A DNA stretch of 64,000 bases from Lentisphaerota bacterium (GCA_015061625.1 SUWG01000005.1:1-64000); one strand, 5' to 3'. Shown: positions 1 through 9,034, numbered from the stretch's first letter. Notes: generated by a model from the letters alone, not told the origin. Made by a program: numbers and translations.

Positions 1-437
1 GTGCAGTGGAAAGGCCGCCCAGGCGAGCCGTAAGGCGAAGCCGCTTGACGACCGGCAAAGCCGGTCTGGCGGCCGCCCCACGGAATCGACGGCGTTACTT
101 TAGTAGGGGAATTCACGCCCGGAGCCACTTTTTGTCACGGGAAATCTCCGGCAAAAGGTGGGGAGTTTGAGGGGAGGAAAAGGCGTTAGCGTTTGCCTCC
201 CCTCAAGCGAACAAGAGCCACTAAACGCTCCACCGGCTAATCACCGGCAACACACCAAGAGCAGAGCAGGCTTACGGCTCGCTTACGCTCGACATACGCC
301 CGGTACGGATAGGTACAGAGTTGTACGGATAAGTACGGAGCAACGCAAGCCGGGAAATTTCCCCCCCGGCTATCCGTTTGTTACCGTTTGTTACCGTTTG
401 ATCATCACTGCGGAGGGGGATCGTTGCTGACAATATT
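1..437. repeat. Mosaic intergenic repeat island 1
   Basis: No credible gene is seen here. The stretch is a mosaic of modules found again elsewhere in the window. Positions 7-97 fold with GGCCGCC pairing to GGCGGCC around an inner GACCGGC/GCCGGTC hairpin, and recur at about 26622-26690. Positions 169-204 form a GAGGGGAGG/CCTCCCCTC hairpin. Positions 212-255 resemble the 49-bp tandem unit at 14012. Positions 265-400 are the reverse complement of the CCGTAC and AACGGT 10-bp-period arrays seen at 13461-13560. The short open frame at 158-430 is made of these repeats and is not called. Confidence 0.8.
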
Positions 438-1127
438 TTACCGTCTGGCTTTCAAGGTCAATGCTCCCAGTATCTGATGCAGTTTGAGGAAGATCGCCAG
501 CAACATGAAAACCACAGAGCAACTGAAAAGAAAAATACAGTCGTTGATTACAGAGACTCGGCCTCTTAGTCTGTTGAAGGAGTAGTTCATGCTGTCAAAA
601 ATCATCGCTTCTGCCGTACTCAAAGTATAAAATTCGGTATCACGGATGGTCATATTTTCGTCATGCATCAACTCATAATACCAAGACTCCGACAACTGTG
701 AACCGATTTTTTGCTTTCTATCTTCGTATGATTTGACATGCTGCAAAGTGTAATTACTACTAAGCGACTGATCATCTAATGCATTGATGCAACCAAAGGT
801 CGCACTGGCAATGGATAAGAGAATGCAGACAATCGTAAAAAAATTCATTATTTTGCGGTTGCGGATATACAGATATTCATCTGCCGTAAGTTGATTCATC
901 ATCGGCGGCGGCGGGGCTGATACCGGTGGAGCAAAGGGGCTGCCCATCGGCATATTATGTTTAGGTGCGCCCGGCGGCGGCAACTGCCGTTTGGGGGCGG
1001 ATTGAGCCGGGGGATTCACCTTGAATGATCGTTGGCACTCCGGACACTCTGCTTCCATGCCGATCCACTGATTTTCCAGTTCCAGTTCGCTTTGGCAGTG
1101 CGGACAATTCTGTTTGAATGTGGCCAT
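438..1127 (-). CDS. Zinc-ribbon membrane protein, paralogue 1
   Basis: A 229-residue protein of unknown function. Residues 1-40 form a small zinc ribbon with CPHC (about residues 8-11) and CPEC (about 28-31), nearly identical to the next three genes. A Pro/Ala-rich linker follows (about 40-75), then one hydrophobic segment near 93-112 and a second near 195-218, so it is probably an inner-membrane protein with the ribbon in the cytoplasm. The start is fixed by a strong GGAAGG ribosome site and by the shared MATFK N-terminus. It is the last gene of a four-gene minus-strand cluster. Its role cannot be told from sequence; the ribbon may be a docking or regulatory module. Confidence 0.8.
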   Translation of the reverse strand: MATFKQNCPHCQSELELENQWIGMEAECPECQRSFKVNPPAQSAPKRQLPPPGAPKHNMPMGSPFAPPVSAPPPPMMNQLTADEYLYIRNRKIMNFFTIVCILLSIASATFGCINALDDQSLSSNYTLQHVKSYEDRKQKIGSQLSESWYYELMHDENMTIRDTEFYTLSTAEAMIFDSMNYSFNRLRGRVSVINDCIFLFSCSVVFMLLAIFLKLHQILGALTLKARR

Positions 1128-1149
1128 CTTTCTTCCTTCCTTTCAACCC

Positions 1150-1629
1150 TTACAGCATACCGTTGGCGCCCATATATGCACCGATGGCAGAACTGGCGAC
1201 CGTCAACATCAATGTGATCACATTAAGCACGATTCCGACGGTATATTTCTTTTTGATTCCGAGGATCAGGCCGATGATCGTCACCGGAAAACCGAAAAGG
1301 GGAATGATCCATGCGATAAGCCCGATCAGACCGAGAACCAGTGAAGCGGTGCTTTTTTCTCCCGGCACCGACATTCCCGGTTGATACCCCATGCCCGTAT
1401 TGCCGTAAGGATTCTGTTGCGGCGGCGGATAACCCATGCCCGGATTGCCGTAAGGATTCTGCTGCGGCGGCGGGGCAAAGGTGGTCGCCGGGCGGCGCAT
1501 TTGCTGTTGCGGGGCGTTGACGGTGAAAGGTTGTTTGCACCCCGGACACTCGACTTCTATGCCGATCCAGTCGGTTTCCATTTCCAATTCACTCATGCAG
1601 TGCGGACAATTCTGTTTGAATGCGGCCAT
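1150..1629 (-). CDS. Zinc-ribbon membrane protein, paralogue 2 (DUF4190-like)
   Basis: A 159-residue protein. It has the same N-terminal ribbon (CPHC and CPGC, residues 9-31), a linker with repeated NPYGNxGMGYxP units, and a C-terminal half with two hydrophobic segments separated by a short loop (LVLGLIGLIAWIIPLFGFPVTIIGLILG, then IVLNVITLMLTVASSAIGAYMG). That layout resembles DUF4190-type two-helix membrane domains; the assignment is by eye. A GGAGAG ribosome site precedes the ATG. It lies 22 bp upstream of paralogue 1 and 16 bp downstream of paralogue 3, so the cluster is probably one transcript. Function unknown. Confidence 0.8.
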   Translation of the reverse strand: MAAFKQNCPHCMSELEMETDWIGIEVECPGCKQPFTVNAPQQQMRRPATTFAPPPQQNPYGNPGMGYPPPQQNPYGNTGMGYQPGMSVPGEKSTASLVLGLIGLIAWIIPLFGFPVTIIGLILGIKKKYTVGIVLNVITLMLTVASSAIGAYMGANGML

Positions 1630-1645
1630 TTTTTCTCTCCTTTGG

Positions 1646-2548
1646 TTAACCTAAAATTTCTGTTATCACATATATCCAAGCGGCGATACCCGGCCCGGTG
1701 ATGCCGAGCAGCAGACACAGTATTGTAATGATCGAAGCGGCTTTACACGTTATATACCGGTGACCGCCGAAAGGATTTCTGAATTCCCACCGTCTGACCG
1801 GTTCTCCGGATGCCGATTTACCAAAGGCATAGAGGGCATCACCGGCAATATAAGCATAGACCAGAAAAAAGGCAAAACCGATGAGTTTGGCGTAATTCAT
1901 ATAATCCTTGGCCATATGCAGGTAGCCTGAATTATTTTGCCGGGTACTTTGATAGCCGTAGCCGTAATCGTAATCATAACTGTAACTTGGGTAACGATAC
2001 AGGTCGTAGTAGTCTTCAGCCTGTATTACACAGGCACCGGCACCGACCATGATTCCGGCCATAATGAGCAAAAAGATGAAGCCTTTGCCGATCATGCCCA
2101 GATAAAAGTGACCGAAACCGGGGCAGAGCAGATTGAGAAAGGTGACCAATCCCCAACTTTTGTATTGGGTAGAGGGAATAAAGGAATAGGGATTGGGCCC
2201 GTATGGCACCGGCGGATAACCGGGGTACTGCGGCGGCATTTGCGGCGGATAACCGGGGTACTGCGGCGGATAACCCTGAAATTGTTGCGGCGGCATTTGC
2301 GGCGGATAACCGGGGTATTGCTGTGGCGGCATTTGCGGCGGATAACCCTGAAATTGCGGCGGCGGTGGCGGCATTTGTTGCGGCACCGGCCGTTGCAGCG
2401 GACGATTCAGGCGGCGTTGCGGAGTTGCCGGAGCGGTGACGGTAAATGGATTCATACACTCCGGGCACTCTGCTTCCATGCCGATCCAGTCGGTTTCCAG
2501 TTCCAATTCACTTTGACAGTGCGGACAATTACTTTTGAATGTTGCCAT
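1646..2548 (-). CDS. Zinc-ribbon protein with proline-rich repeats and TM2-like domain, paralogue 3
   Basis: About 300 residues. The N-terminal ribbon (CPHC, CPEC) is followed by a long low-complexity stretch (about residues 45-120) built from PPQMPPQQYPGYPPQ-type units, encoded by near-identical DNA repeats at 2203-2370. The C-terminal half contains GLVTFLNLLCPGFGHFYLG, typical of TM2-like membrane domains, and three or four hydrophobic segments. An upstream ATG two codons earlier (2554) is possible, but the start at 2548 gives the MATFK beginning shared by all paralogues with AGGGA at good spacing. The repeats are prone to length change by slippage. Likely a membrane protein; function unknown. 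Confidence 0.8.
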   Translation of the reverse strand: MATFKSNCPHCQSELELETDWIGMEAECPECMNPFTVTAPATPQRRLNRPLQRPVPQQMPPPPPQFQGYPPQMPPQQYPGYPPQMPPQQFQGYPPQYPGYPPQMPPQYPGYPPVPYGPNPYSFIPSTQYKSWGLVTFLNLLCPGFGHFYLGMIGKGFIFLLIMAGIMVGAGACVIQAEDYYDLYRYPSYSYDYDYGYGYQSTRQNNSGYLHMAKDYMNYAKLIGFAFFLVYAYIAGDALYAFGKSASGEPVRRWEFRNPFGGHRYITCKAASIITILCLLLGITGPGIAAWIYVITEILG

Positions 2549-2573
2549 TTTCATTTCCCTTTTTGCATTGAAA

Positions 2574-3665
2574 TCAGTCAGTTACAGCATCTATGATGTC
2601 GCCGAGCAAACTGCCGCCGTCATCGTCATCATCATCCGGGGCTTCGCCGTCATCCATCAATGTTCCATCCACGGTCGGAGTCATCCAGACTTTGCCGGTG
2701 CCGCGGTAGACGTTGACCAGACCTTCGCCATTGACCATGGAACCGATCAGGCTTTTGGAAGAACGTTCCACGGTGAGTTGCAGAGTATTTGACCAGGCGA
2801 TCGCCATATTGCCGTCGATTTTCAATTCACTGCCGTTGAGTTCGATCTCGATCAATTCTTCCCGTGGCACGGGACTCTCAAAAACGGCGACACCGTTGCC
2901 CGCCAGCATGAGGTTGAAAAGTCCCTCTCCGGCGATCAGGGATGAGAGGCTTTTGCGGCTGACGACCTTTTCCTGCAAATGGGCATCACAGGCGAGAAAA
3001 AGGCCATCTTGCAATACCACTCCGGCGGGGCCCCAGTCGGCAATATTTTCGATCAGGATGTATTTGTAGGTCGGCTCCAGCATGACAAAACCGTAACCGC
3101 TGTAAAGCGGCTTGACGGCACTTTCGCCGGTGACAAATCCTTTCACCATATTTTTCAGGAATCCGCCGACCGCTTTCGCTCCCGACCCCAGACCGGTTTC
3201 ACTGGAAATCGTGCCGCATGACCACTGCAGCGCACCGGCCTGCATTTTGATCGTATTGCCCTGCAACTGGCAGAGAACCTGCCGTTTGCGGACATTCATC
3301 TTTTCCATGAAATAGGAAACTTCGGCGGTATCCGGAGTGTTGCTCAAATCTTTCTTATGCTCGTAAACTGAAAAACATCCGCTGGATTCGAGCAGTTTCA
3401 TATTGGGATTATTCAATACGTTATTCACCTTGAATCCGCCGGGCGGCAATGCGGAATTCTGCACCGGCGGTGCCGAGGGGGCAAAACCCGGCACCGGACG
3501 TGCCGGTACACTCATTTTCGGCACGATTTTCGGCCGCTCGGCCGCCGGAGCGGTAACGGTGAAAATTTTGCTGCACTCCGGACACTCCACTTCCATACCG
3601 GCCCAATCGCTATCCAGTTCCAGTTTGCATTGACAATGCGGACAATTACTTTTGAATGTTGCCAT
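2574..3665 (-). CDS. Zinc-ribbon plus AIM24-family protein, paralogue 4
   Basis: About 363 residues. The same MATFKSNCPHC ribbon starts the protein (residues 1-40), then a Pro/Ala linker, then a soluble beta-rich domain (about 95-330) with repeated glycine-turn motifs such as SLIAGEGLFN and SMVNGEGLVN, characteristic of the AIM24/DUF124 family. The tail is acidic (DDGEAPDDDDDD). The open frame extends 48 codons further upstream, but ATG 3665 has a GAGGG ribosome site and matches the paralogues. First gene of the minus-strand cluster, divergent from the kinase gene at 3879. AIM24 proteins in bacteria have no settled role; the ribbon fusion is unusual. Confidence 0.85.
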   Translation of the reverse strand: MATFKSNCPHCQCKLELDSDWAGMEVECPECSKIFTVTAPAAERPKIVPKMSVPARPVPGFAPSAPPVQNSALPPGGFKVNNVLNNPNMKLLESSGCFSVYEHKKDLSNTPDTAEVSYFMEKMNVRKRQVLCQLQGNTIKMQAGALQWSCGTISSETGLGSGAKAVGGFLKNMVKGFVTGESAVKPLYSGYGFVMLEPTYKYILIENIADWGPAGVVLQDGLFLACDAHLQEKVVSRKSLSSLIAGEGLFNLMLAGNGVAVFESPVPREELIEIELNGSELKIDGNMAIAWSNTLQLTVERSSKSLIGSMVNGEGLVNVYRGTGKVWMTPTVDGTLMDDGEAPDDDDDDGGSLLGDIIDAVTD

Positions 3666-3878
3666 AGTTCCCTCTTGTAAATGTTGATTAAGGCATGATC
3701 CATTCTTTTCACAGATTATATTCCCGTAAGAAAAGATCAATCTTACAGCAAATTTCAAAAAAAATGAAAAATTTTTCACAAACAAAGTTTTTTGTTGCGG
3801 AAAAAGCATTTACGGCTTGACATTTCAAAGGTTGTGACCTATGTTAAAGGATTGTATTATTCATTGAAGGGGGGGCTT

Positions 3879-6740
3879 ATGTCATCATTGCCGGAAACCG
3901 GGGAAATGTTTTCCGGTTGTCAGATCCTTGCCCAGTGCGGTAAAGGTGCTTACGGCGTGGTGTATCTGGCGCGCAATCCGCTGGGGCAGAAAGTTATCAT
4001 CAAGATCGTCACTTCCCCCCACGGTTCGGAACGGGAACTCAAAGGTTTGCGCAACTACATGAATGTTTCCGGCAAACACCCCAACTTACTGCATATTTTT
4101 CACATCGGGAAACTGGATGACGGATTCTATTACGTTATGGAAGCCGCCGACAACTGCAACGATGATGAAAATCATTATCTGCCCGCCACGCTGGGCAATC
4201 TTTTCCGGCGCAAAACCAACTTTTCTCTGGAGCGTGCCGTTGAGATCACCAAAGAGTTGCTCGGCGGCTTGAAAGTCATGCACCAGTCGCAACTTATCCA
4301 CCGGGATATCAAGCCGGATAATATCATTTTCGTTGACGGCAAAGCCAAACTTTCCGACCCCGGTCTGGTCGCCGAAGTCGGTCAGACCACCACGCTGGCC
4401 GGTACCATCGGTTTCATCCCGCCGGAAGTGGTCAATGACGGGGCGGTGATCGACCAGAATGCCGATCTTTACGCTCTGGGCAAGGTCTTTTACTGTATGG
4501 TCACCGGCAACAAACCCGGCCAATATCCGCAACTGCCGCTGGATATGAAAGTGGAAGTCTGCCGCCAGCTTTACCCGGCATTGAGCCGGATGTGCAACCG
4601 CAACCGCAACAAAAGATTTCAGAATGCCGATGAATTTCTCAACGGTCTGCCCCGGCATATCGCTCCGCCGAATTACCTGGATTCATTCCGGGAAAATTTC
4701 CGCAACTGGCGCATTTGCAACCGGGAGTTGTGGTATATCCTGCTGATTACAGTTGCCGTATTGATTTTAGGCGGTGCGGCAACCGCCGTTTCGGTCGCCT
4801 ATTTCCGCCGTCAGGCGGCTCTGGAAGCCGAAGTTTTGGCCGCTCATGCCGCCGGGATCCGACTGGCGCAGCAGGAGCGGGCGGCGGCCTTTTTCGCCAC
4901 GGTGGGCAACCGCAAAGAGTTGCTTTATCTGCAAATGCAAACCTTTCTGCCGGAAAAGTTCGCCGAATTTTCCGCGCTTTACTCCTCGCTGGAATCGGCG
5001 TATGAAAAAAGTGATTACGTTTTGGCGGCGCAACTGGCGGAAACGTTGAGCGGATTTCTGGCGGATTGTGCCATGCTGCAGCTCCCGGCACTGCCGGAAA
5101 ACGGGGAAGATTTTGCCGGTGGCATGGCGGCATCCGGAGCGATGCATGGATTTTTATCCACGCCGCTTGCCGCCTTTTTAAGTGAAGAAAAACAAGAGGA
5201 ATTGCGGCAGACTCTCGCCGCTTTTGACCGGGAACTTTTCCGGAATTGGCATGGTTTTACCTGCGGTAAAGAGCGTATCTCGGTTCAGGAATATTATCTG
5301 CCGGCAGTCTTTGTGCCGCCCGGTGCGGTAAAAATGGCGCACTCCGGCGAAGTGGTGAGCATACCATACTGTTTCTGGATCGGCAAACATGAGATATTGC
5401 ATGAGAACTTCACCTTGTCGCTGGGCATTTCCCCCCAGAAAACGCCCCATGCCCATACCCCGGTGGAAAGGGTCGCCTGGAATGACGTGCTGTTTTACTG
5501 CTATATTCTGACGATGCGTTTCCACCATGCCGGTATTCTGCCGCCGGGGTACATCGTGCGTATCCCGACTGAAGCGGAGTGGGAATTTGCCGCTCAAAAC
5601 GGCTGGCTGGGGGCGGATGAGAGCCCCTTATCCGACCGGGCGGTGATCCGGGAAAACAGCGGCGGCCGCACCTGGCCGGCCGGTACGAAAGCCGCCAGCC
5701 GTCTGGGGTTGTGGGATATTTACGGCAATGTGGCGGAAATGGTTATGCCCATCCACCCGACGGCGATGCATAACTCCATTGTATTGCGCGGCGGTTCATT
5801 CAAATCGGCGGCGGCGGATTGCGACCGGCGCATTGAATATTTGAAGTACCAGTTTCTGCCGGATGATATCGGTTTCCGGGTGGTCATTGCTCCGGGTACG
5901 CTGGAGTATTTCGATGAAAATTTTTTCCTTTACGGGGCCATGCAAGCCCGGCATAACGGCAGTGTTTATGAACTTATCGGGGCGAATTCCGGGGCATTCA
6001 CCTGGCGTGATGCGGATATGTTGAGCCGTCTGCTGGGCGGCCGTCTGGCGGAATTTGACCGCTCAAGTGATATTGCTTTGCTCCGGGAAAAAATTCCGCT
6101 TCTGGGTCAGTGGCCGACCTTTATCGGCGGAGTTCTGCGCGACGGGGTGTGGCAGTGGCAGAATTCCGGAAATGCCGTTGATCCGGCGCGCTGGCGGGAA
6201 ACTCCCGTCGGGCATCAGGGGGAATTTCTGGCGTTGAGCGGTTCCTCGTGGCGGGCGGTAAGCGACTACAAATCGGGGGTTTTTCTCTGCCAGTGGAGCG
6301 AGGATGAATATGCCGTGCGCACTCGCCGTCTGGCTGATTTGACCGGGGAATTGCCCGGAGTCATCCACCGGTTCACTTACGGAAACCGTCACTATCTGCT
6401 GATAAATTCCAGTATGCTCTGGTACGGGGCGGCCCGTTTCTGTGAATTGCTGGGCGGCCGTCTGGCATCGCTTGATACTTCGGAAGTGCGGGAATTTGTC
6501 ATCCGCCAGACCGCCGCTTTTCCGGAGGAACGCATTTTGCTCGGCGGCTATGCCAAACGGGAAAAATGGTACTGGTTGAGCGGCGGGGAGATCACTTTTG
6601 CGCTTCAGGCCGATGAGTTCAACCCCATTCCCAGCTGCAACCGCAACTTTGTCACTCTGCAAAACGGCAAATTCTGCAACAGTCAGTTTTCTTCCTCATT
6701 TTTGTGTGAATTGAGCATCAGTTCGGATTCTTCACGCTGA
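3879..6740 (+). CDS. Membrane Ser/Thr protein kinase with FGE-sulfatase-like and two C-type lectin-like domains
   Basis: About 953 residues. The N-terminal kinase domain (about 10-260) shows the glycine loop GKGAYGVVYLAR (21-32), a lysine in VIIKI (K42) and HRDIKPDN (141-148). The metal-binding DFG is changed to DPG (160-162). A single membrane helix lies near 285-308. Outside the membrane come a helical spacer, an FGE-sulfatase/SUMF1-type domain (about 470-645; PTEAEWEFA, YGNVAEMV, LRGGSF, GFRVV) and two C-type lectin-like domains (about 665-800 and 805-950) with LLGGRL repeats. It looks like a receptor kinase sensing an extracellular ligand. The start at 3879 has a GAAGGGGGG site. It converges with, and overlaps by 58 bp, the sigma-factor gene. 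Confidence 0.9.
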   Translation: MSSLPETGEMFSGCQILAQCGKGAYGVVYLARNPLGQKVIIKIVTSPHGSERELKGLRNYMNVSGKHPNLLHIFHIGKLDDGFYYVMEAADNCNDDENHYLPATLGNLFRRKTNFSLERAVEITKELLGGLKVMHQSQLIHRDIKPDNIIFVDGKAKLSDPGLVAEVGQTTTLAGTIGFIPPEVVNDGAVIDQNADLYALGKVFYCMVTGNKPGQYPQLPLDMKVEVCRQLYPALSRMCNRNRNKRFQNADEFLNGLPRHIAPPNYLDSFRENFRNWRICNRELWYILLITVAVLILGGAATAVSVAYFRRQAALEAEVLAAHAAGIRLAQQERAAAFFATVGNRKELLYLQMQTFLPEKFAEFSALYSSLESAYEKSDYVLAAQLAETLSGFLADCAMLQLPALPENGEDFAGGMAASGAMHGFLSTPLAAFLSEEKQEELRQTLAAFDRELFRNWHGFTCGKERISVQEYYLPAVFVPPGAVKMAHSGEVVSIPYCFWIGKHEILHENFTLSLGISPQKTPHAHTPVERVAWNDVLFYCYILTMRFHHAGILPPGYIVRIPTEAEWEFAAQNGWLGADESPLSDRAVIRENSGGRTWPAGTKAASRLGLWDIYGNVAEMVMPIHPTAMHNSIVLRGGSFKSAAADCDRRIEYLKYQFLPDDIGFRVVIAPGTLEYFDENFFLYGAMQARHNGSVYELIGANSGAFTWRDADMLSRLLGGRLAEFDRSSDIALLREKIPLLGQWPTFIGGVLRDGVWQWQNSGNAVDPARWRETPVGHQGEFLALSGSSWRAVSDYKSGVFLCQWSEDEYAVRTRRLADLTGELPGVIHRFTYGNRHYLLINSSMLWYGAARFCELLGGRLASLDTSEVREFVIRQTAAFPEERILLGGYAKREKWYWLSGGEITFALQADEFNPIPSCNRNFVTLQNGKFCNSQFSSSFLCELSISSDSSR

Positions 6741-7330
6741 CGGTACACAGCGATAAGTTTTTTCAATTTTTTCATGCACCGGGAGCGGATAACGTAGATA
6801 TTGTTGCGGCTTTTGCGGGTGATCGAACTGATTTCCGCTATATCCCGGTGCTGGATAAAGAGCATATAGAAGACCTGATACGATTCGGTATCGACCTGAT
6901 TGCGCAGATCTTCCATGGCTTTTTCGATGATGAAATCCTGCCATTCGGTCATATAGATCTCGTCGATCCCCTCCGGATATTTCAACGTCAGGGCCGTGGC
7001 GGTCAATTTACCCGGATCGGGGCGGCGGTTAAAAATTTTCATTGCCGCATAATGGGTGATTTTTGCCAGATAACTGCGGAATTTGCCCCGTTCCGGATCG
7101 TAGAAAAAGGAATCCATTTTCTTCCAGAAGATCACCATGACATCCACCATCAGATCGTCGCACTCCTCTCTGGTCAGCTGGCGGCTTTTGCCGATGTGGT
7201 GGATCATGCCGGAGTATTTGCTGCAGAATTCCTTCCACGCGGTGTCACTGCCGGAGCGTATCTGCCGCAGGAAACTGCTGTGCGTCGTGTAGGATATGGA
7301 GTTGCGTTTCGGTGGTTTGAGGTAGTACAT
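6683..7330 (-). CDS. ECF-like RNA polymerase sigma factor
   Basis: A 215-residue sigma-70 family protein. Region 2 is visible at about residues 19-100 (FLRQIRSGSDTAWKEF, DDLMVDVMVIFWKKM, YLAKITHYAAMKIFNRR) and region 4 at about 145-195, including a helix-turn-helix (IAEISSITRKSRNNIYVIRSRCMKKLKKL). Longer than minimal ECF factors and of a type common in Planctomycetes/Lentisphaerae. It begins 6 bp after the MATE gene, so the two are likely co-transcribed, but its ribosome site is weak. The 3' end overlaps the end of the kinase gene on the other strand, so transcription of the two could interfere. No anti-sigma gene is adjacent; control by the kinase is only a guess. Confidence 0.85.
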   Translation of the reverse strand: MYYLKPPKRNSISYTTHSSFLRQIRSGSDTAWKEFCSKYSGMIHHIGKSRQLTREECDDLMVDVMVIFWKKMDSFFYDPERGKFRSYLAKITHYAAMKIFNRRPDPGKLTATALTLKYPEGIDEIYMTEWQDFIIEKAMEDLRNQVDTESYQVFYMLFIQHRDIAEISSITRKSRNNIYVIRSRCMKKLKKLIAVYRQREESELMLNSHKNEEEN

Positions 7331-7336
7331 ATATAT

Positions 7337-8692
7337 TTATCTGGTAATATTTTTTACCCATTTGTAGCGGCGGTAATGGATCATGACCCACGGTATTTTG
7401 CCGACTTCATCCAGACAGGTGCAGGCGTAGACCACCAGCACCGGCCAGTGGAAATAAAACGCTCCGGAAAAGGCACAGGGCAGGGCAATGCCCCACATAC
7501 ACACCACCAGACTTACCACGTCGAAAACGGCATCGCCGCCGGAGTAGAATATGCCGTTGATGACCACGGTGCAGACACAGCGGCCGATCATGTAGACCGA
7601 GAGGATGATGAACATACCGGTCATATATTCTCCGGCCAGCGGAGTCAACTTCACGAATCCGGTGAAAAGCGGTATCGAGGCCAGAATTATCACCGTGGTA
7701 CTCAAACCGATGAGAAATGAGATCAGAGTGATGCGGTCGCCGTAACGTTTGCCGGTTTCCAGATGTCCGGCACCCAATTCGTTGCCGATGAGGATGCTGG
7801 CGGCTCCGGCGACACCGTTACACATACAGCAGAGCAGGTCGCGCACCACGGCGGCAATGGCATTGGCGGCGGCGGCATCCGGCCCCATGTGGCCCATGAT
7901 GGCGGTGTAAGAGGTAAATCCGATGCCCCAGAGCATGAAACTGCCCAGTATGGGCAGGGAATATTTCCAGAAATCCCCTTCCAGCAGCCAGTTGATATGC
8001 CACAATTCGCGGAGGTCGAGCCGGATACAGCCGGGTTTGAAAGATATCCCGATGCACCAGAGCAATTCGATGATCCGGGCGATGACGGTGGCAACTGCCG
8101 CCCCGATCACCCCCAAGGCGGGGATGGCGGCAAAGCCGAAAATGAATACCGCATTGAATACGATATTCATCACCACCGCCCCGGAACTGATGAATGCTGA
8201 CATGGCGGCATTTTCACTTACCCGCATGATCGCCAGATAACATTGTGAAATACCCGTGAGCAGATATGACCATGAAGCGACTTTCAAATATCCGGCTCCC
8301 AGAGCGATAAGGTGCGGGTCGGAAGCGAATATCCGCATCAGATATTCCGGGAAAAAGTAACATCCGGAAAAAAACACCAGTGAAACGATGAGCGATTCCC
8401 GGATGCTGATACCGAAAATCTCACCGAGAACTTTCCGGTCATTTTTGCCCCAGTATTGTGCGCCGAGGATCGCCACGCCGGAGCAGATCGCCCCCAGAAG
8501 CATATTCTGGACAAATTGTATTTGGGTGGCCAGCGACACTGCCGCCATGGCATCCTGATCGAGTTTGCCGAGCATGAGGGCATCGGCGGCGGCGACGAGG
8601 GCGAGCATCAACTGCTGTAAAGTTATCGGAAAAGTCAGAGCCAGCAGTTTGCCGGTAAATTTCCGGTCACGGATGATATCGGTAATCAGCAT
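7337..8692 (-). CDS. MATE family efflux transporter
   Basis: 451 residues with about 12 hydrophobic segments in two homologous halves, the usual size and shape of MATE/DinF proteins. The N-terminal half begins KLLALTFPITLQQLMLALVAAADALMLGKL, the classic MATE helix 1-2 region; the second half begins FWKYSLPILGSFMLWGIGFTSYTAIMGHMG. MATE proteins export small cationic compounds in exchange for Na+ or H+ across the inner membrane; the substrate here is unknown. The ribosome site before ATG 8692 is poor. Transcribed with the sigma factor at 7330 downstream. Only distantly like the second MATE gene at 18397. Confidence 0.9.
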   Translation of the reverse strand: MLITDIIRDRKFTGKLLALTFPITLQQLMLALVAAADALMLGKLDQDAMAAVSLATQIQFVQNMLLGAICSGVAILGAQYWGKNDRKVLGEIFGISIRESLIVSLVFFSGCYFFPEYLMRIFASDPHLIALGAGYLKVASWSYLLTGISQCYLAIMRVSENAAMSAFISSGAVVMNIVFNAVFIFGFAAIPALGVIGAAVATVIARIIELLWCIGISFKPGCIRLDLRELWHINWLLEGDFWKYSLPILGSFMLWGIGFTSYTAIMGHMGPDAAAANAIAAVVRDLLCCMCNGVAGAASILIGNELGAGHLETGKRYGDRITLISFLIGLSTTVIILASIPLFTGFVKLTPLAGEYMTGMFIILSVYMIGRCVCTVVINGIFYSGGDAVFDVVSLVVCMWGIALPCAFSGAFYFHWPVLVVYACTCLDEVGKIPWVMIHYRRYKWVKNITR

Positions 8693-9034
8693 AATTATTT
8701 ATCATGGATATTCCAGTTGAAAGTTTCTCAACTTAATATAGCACTTAAAAAATTTTTATCAACCTTGAGGCGGCTGACTGTTTTTTTACTGATTCCGGCA
8801 TATTTCAACTTGCATTTGACATCAAAAAATGCAAAAATTTGCCGTTTGCGGTTGCATTTTTTCATTTTTTGACTATAATTAAAAGAGGATATACGGTGGA
8901 AATGAGACGATTTTACCGTAAATAAGATGAATTTACACTTTAAAAACATCAAATCACAGTGTAAATTAATACAGTTTCCAAATTTTGATTTCGGCATGAG
9001 CCGCAAATACAACCCATAAACAAAGGAGAAAAAA
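8693..9034 (+). promoter_or_regulatory. Intergenic control region with promoter and two inverted repeats before a prepilin gene
   Basis: This 342-bp gap separates the divergent MATE and prepilin genes. On the + strand TTGCAT (8852-8857) and TATAAT (8874-8879) are 16 bp apart, a good housekeeping promoter, giving a leader of about 150 nt. Inside the leader are TACGGT/ACCGTA (8892-8897 and 8915-8920) and a perfect 10-bp inverted repeat AATTTACACT/AGTGTAAATT (8930-8939 and 8958-8967). AGGAG at 9024-9028 is the ribosome site. The leader repeats could be operators or RNA hairpins. Confidence 0.6.

Noticed and set aside
158-430. 90-codon open frame
   Set aside because: It is made entirely of dispersed repeat modules (hairpin and period-10 arrays) and its translation resembles nothing else.
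2574-3809. Longer start for the AIM24-type gene at 3809
   Set aside because: The 48 extra residues have no counterpart in the paralogues and overlap the kinase upstream region; ATG 3665 has a clear GAGGG site.
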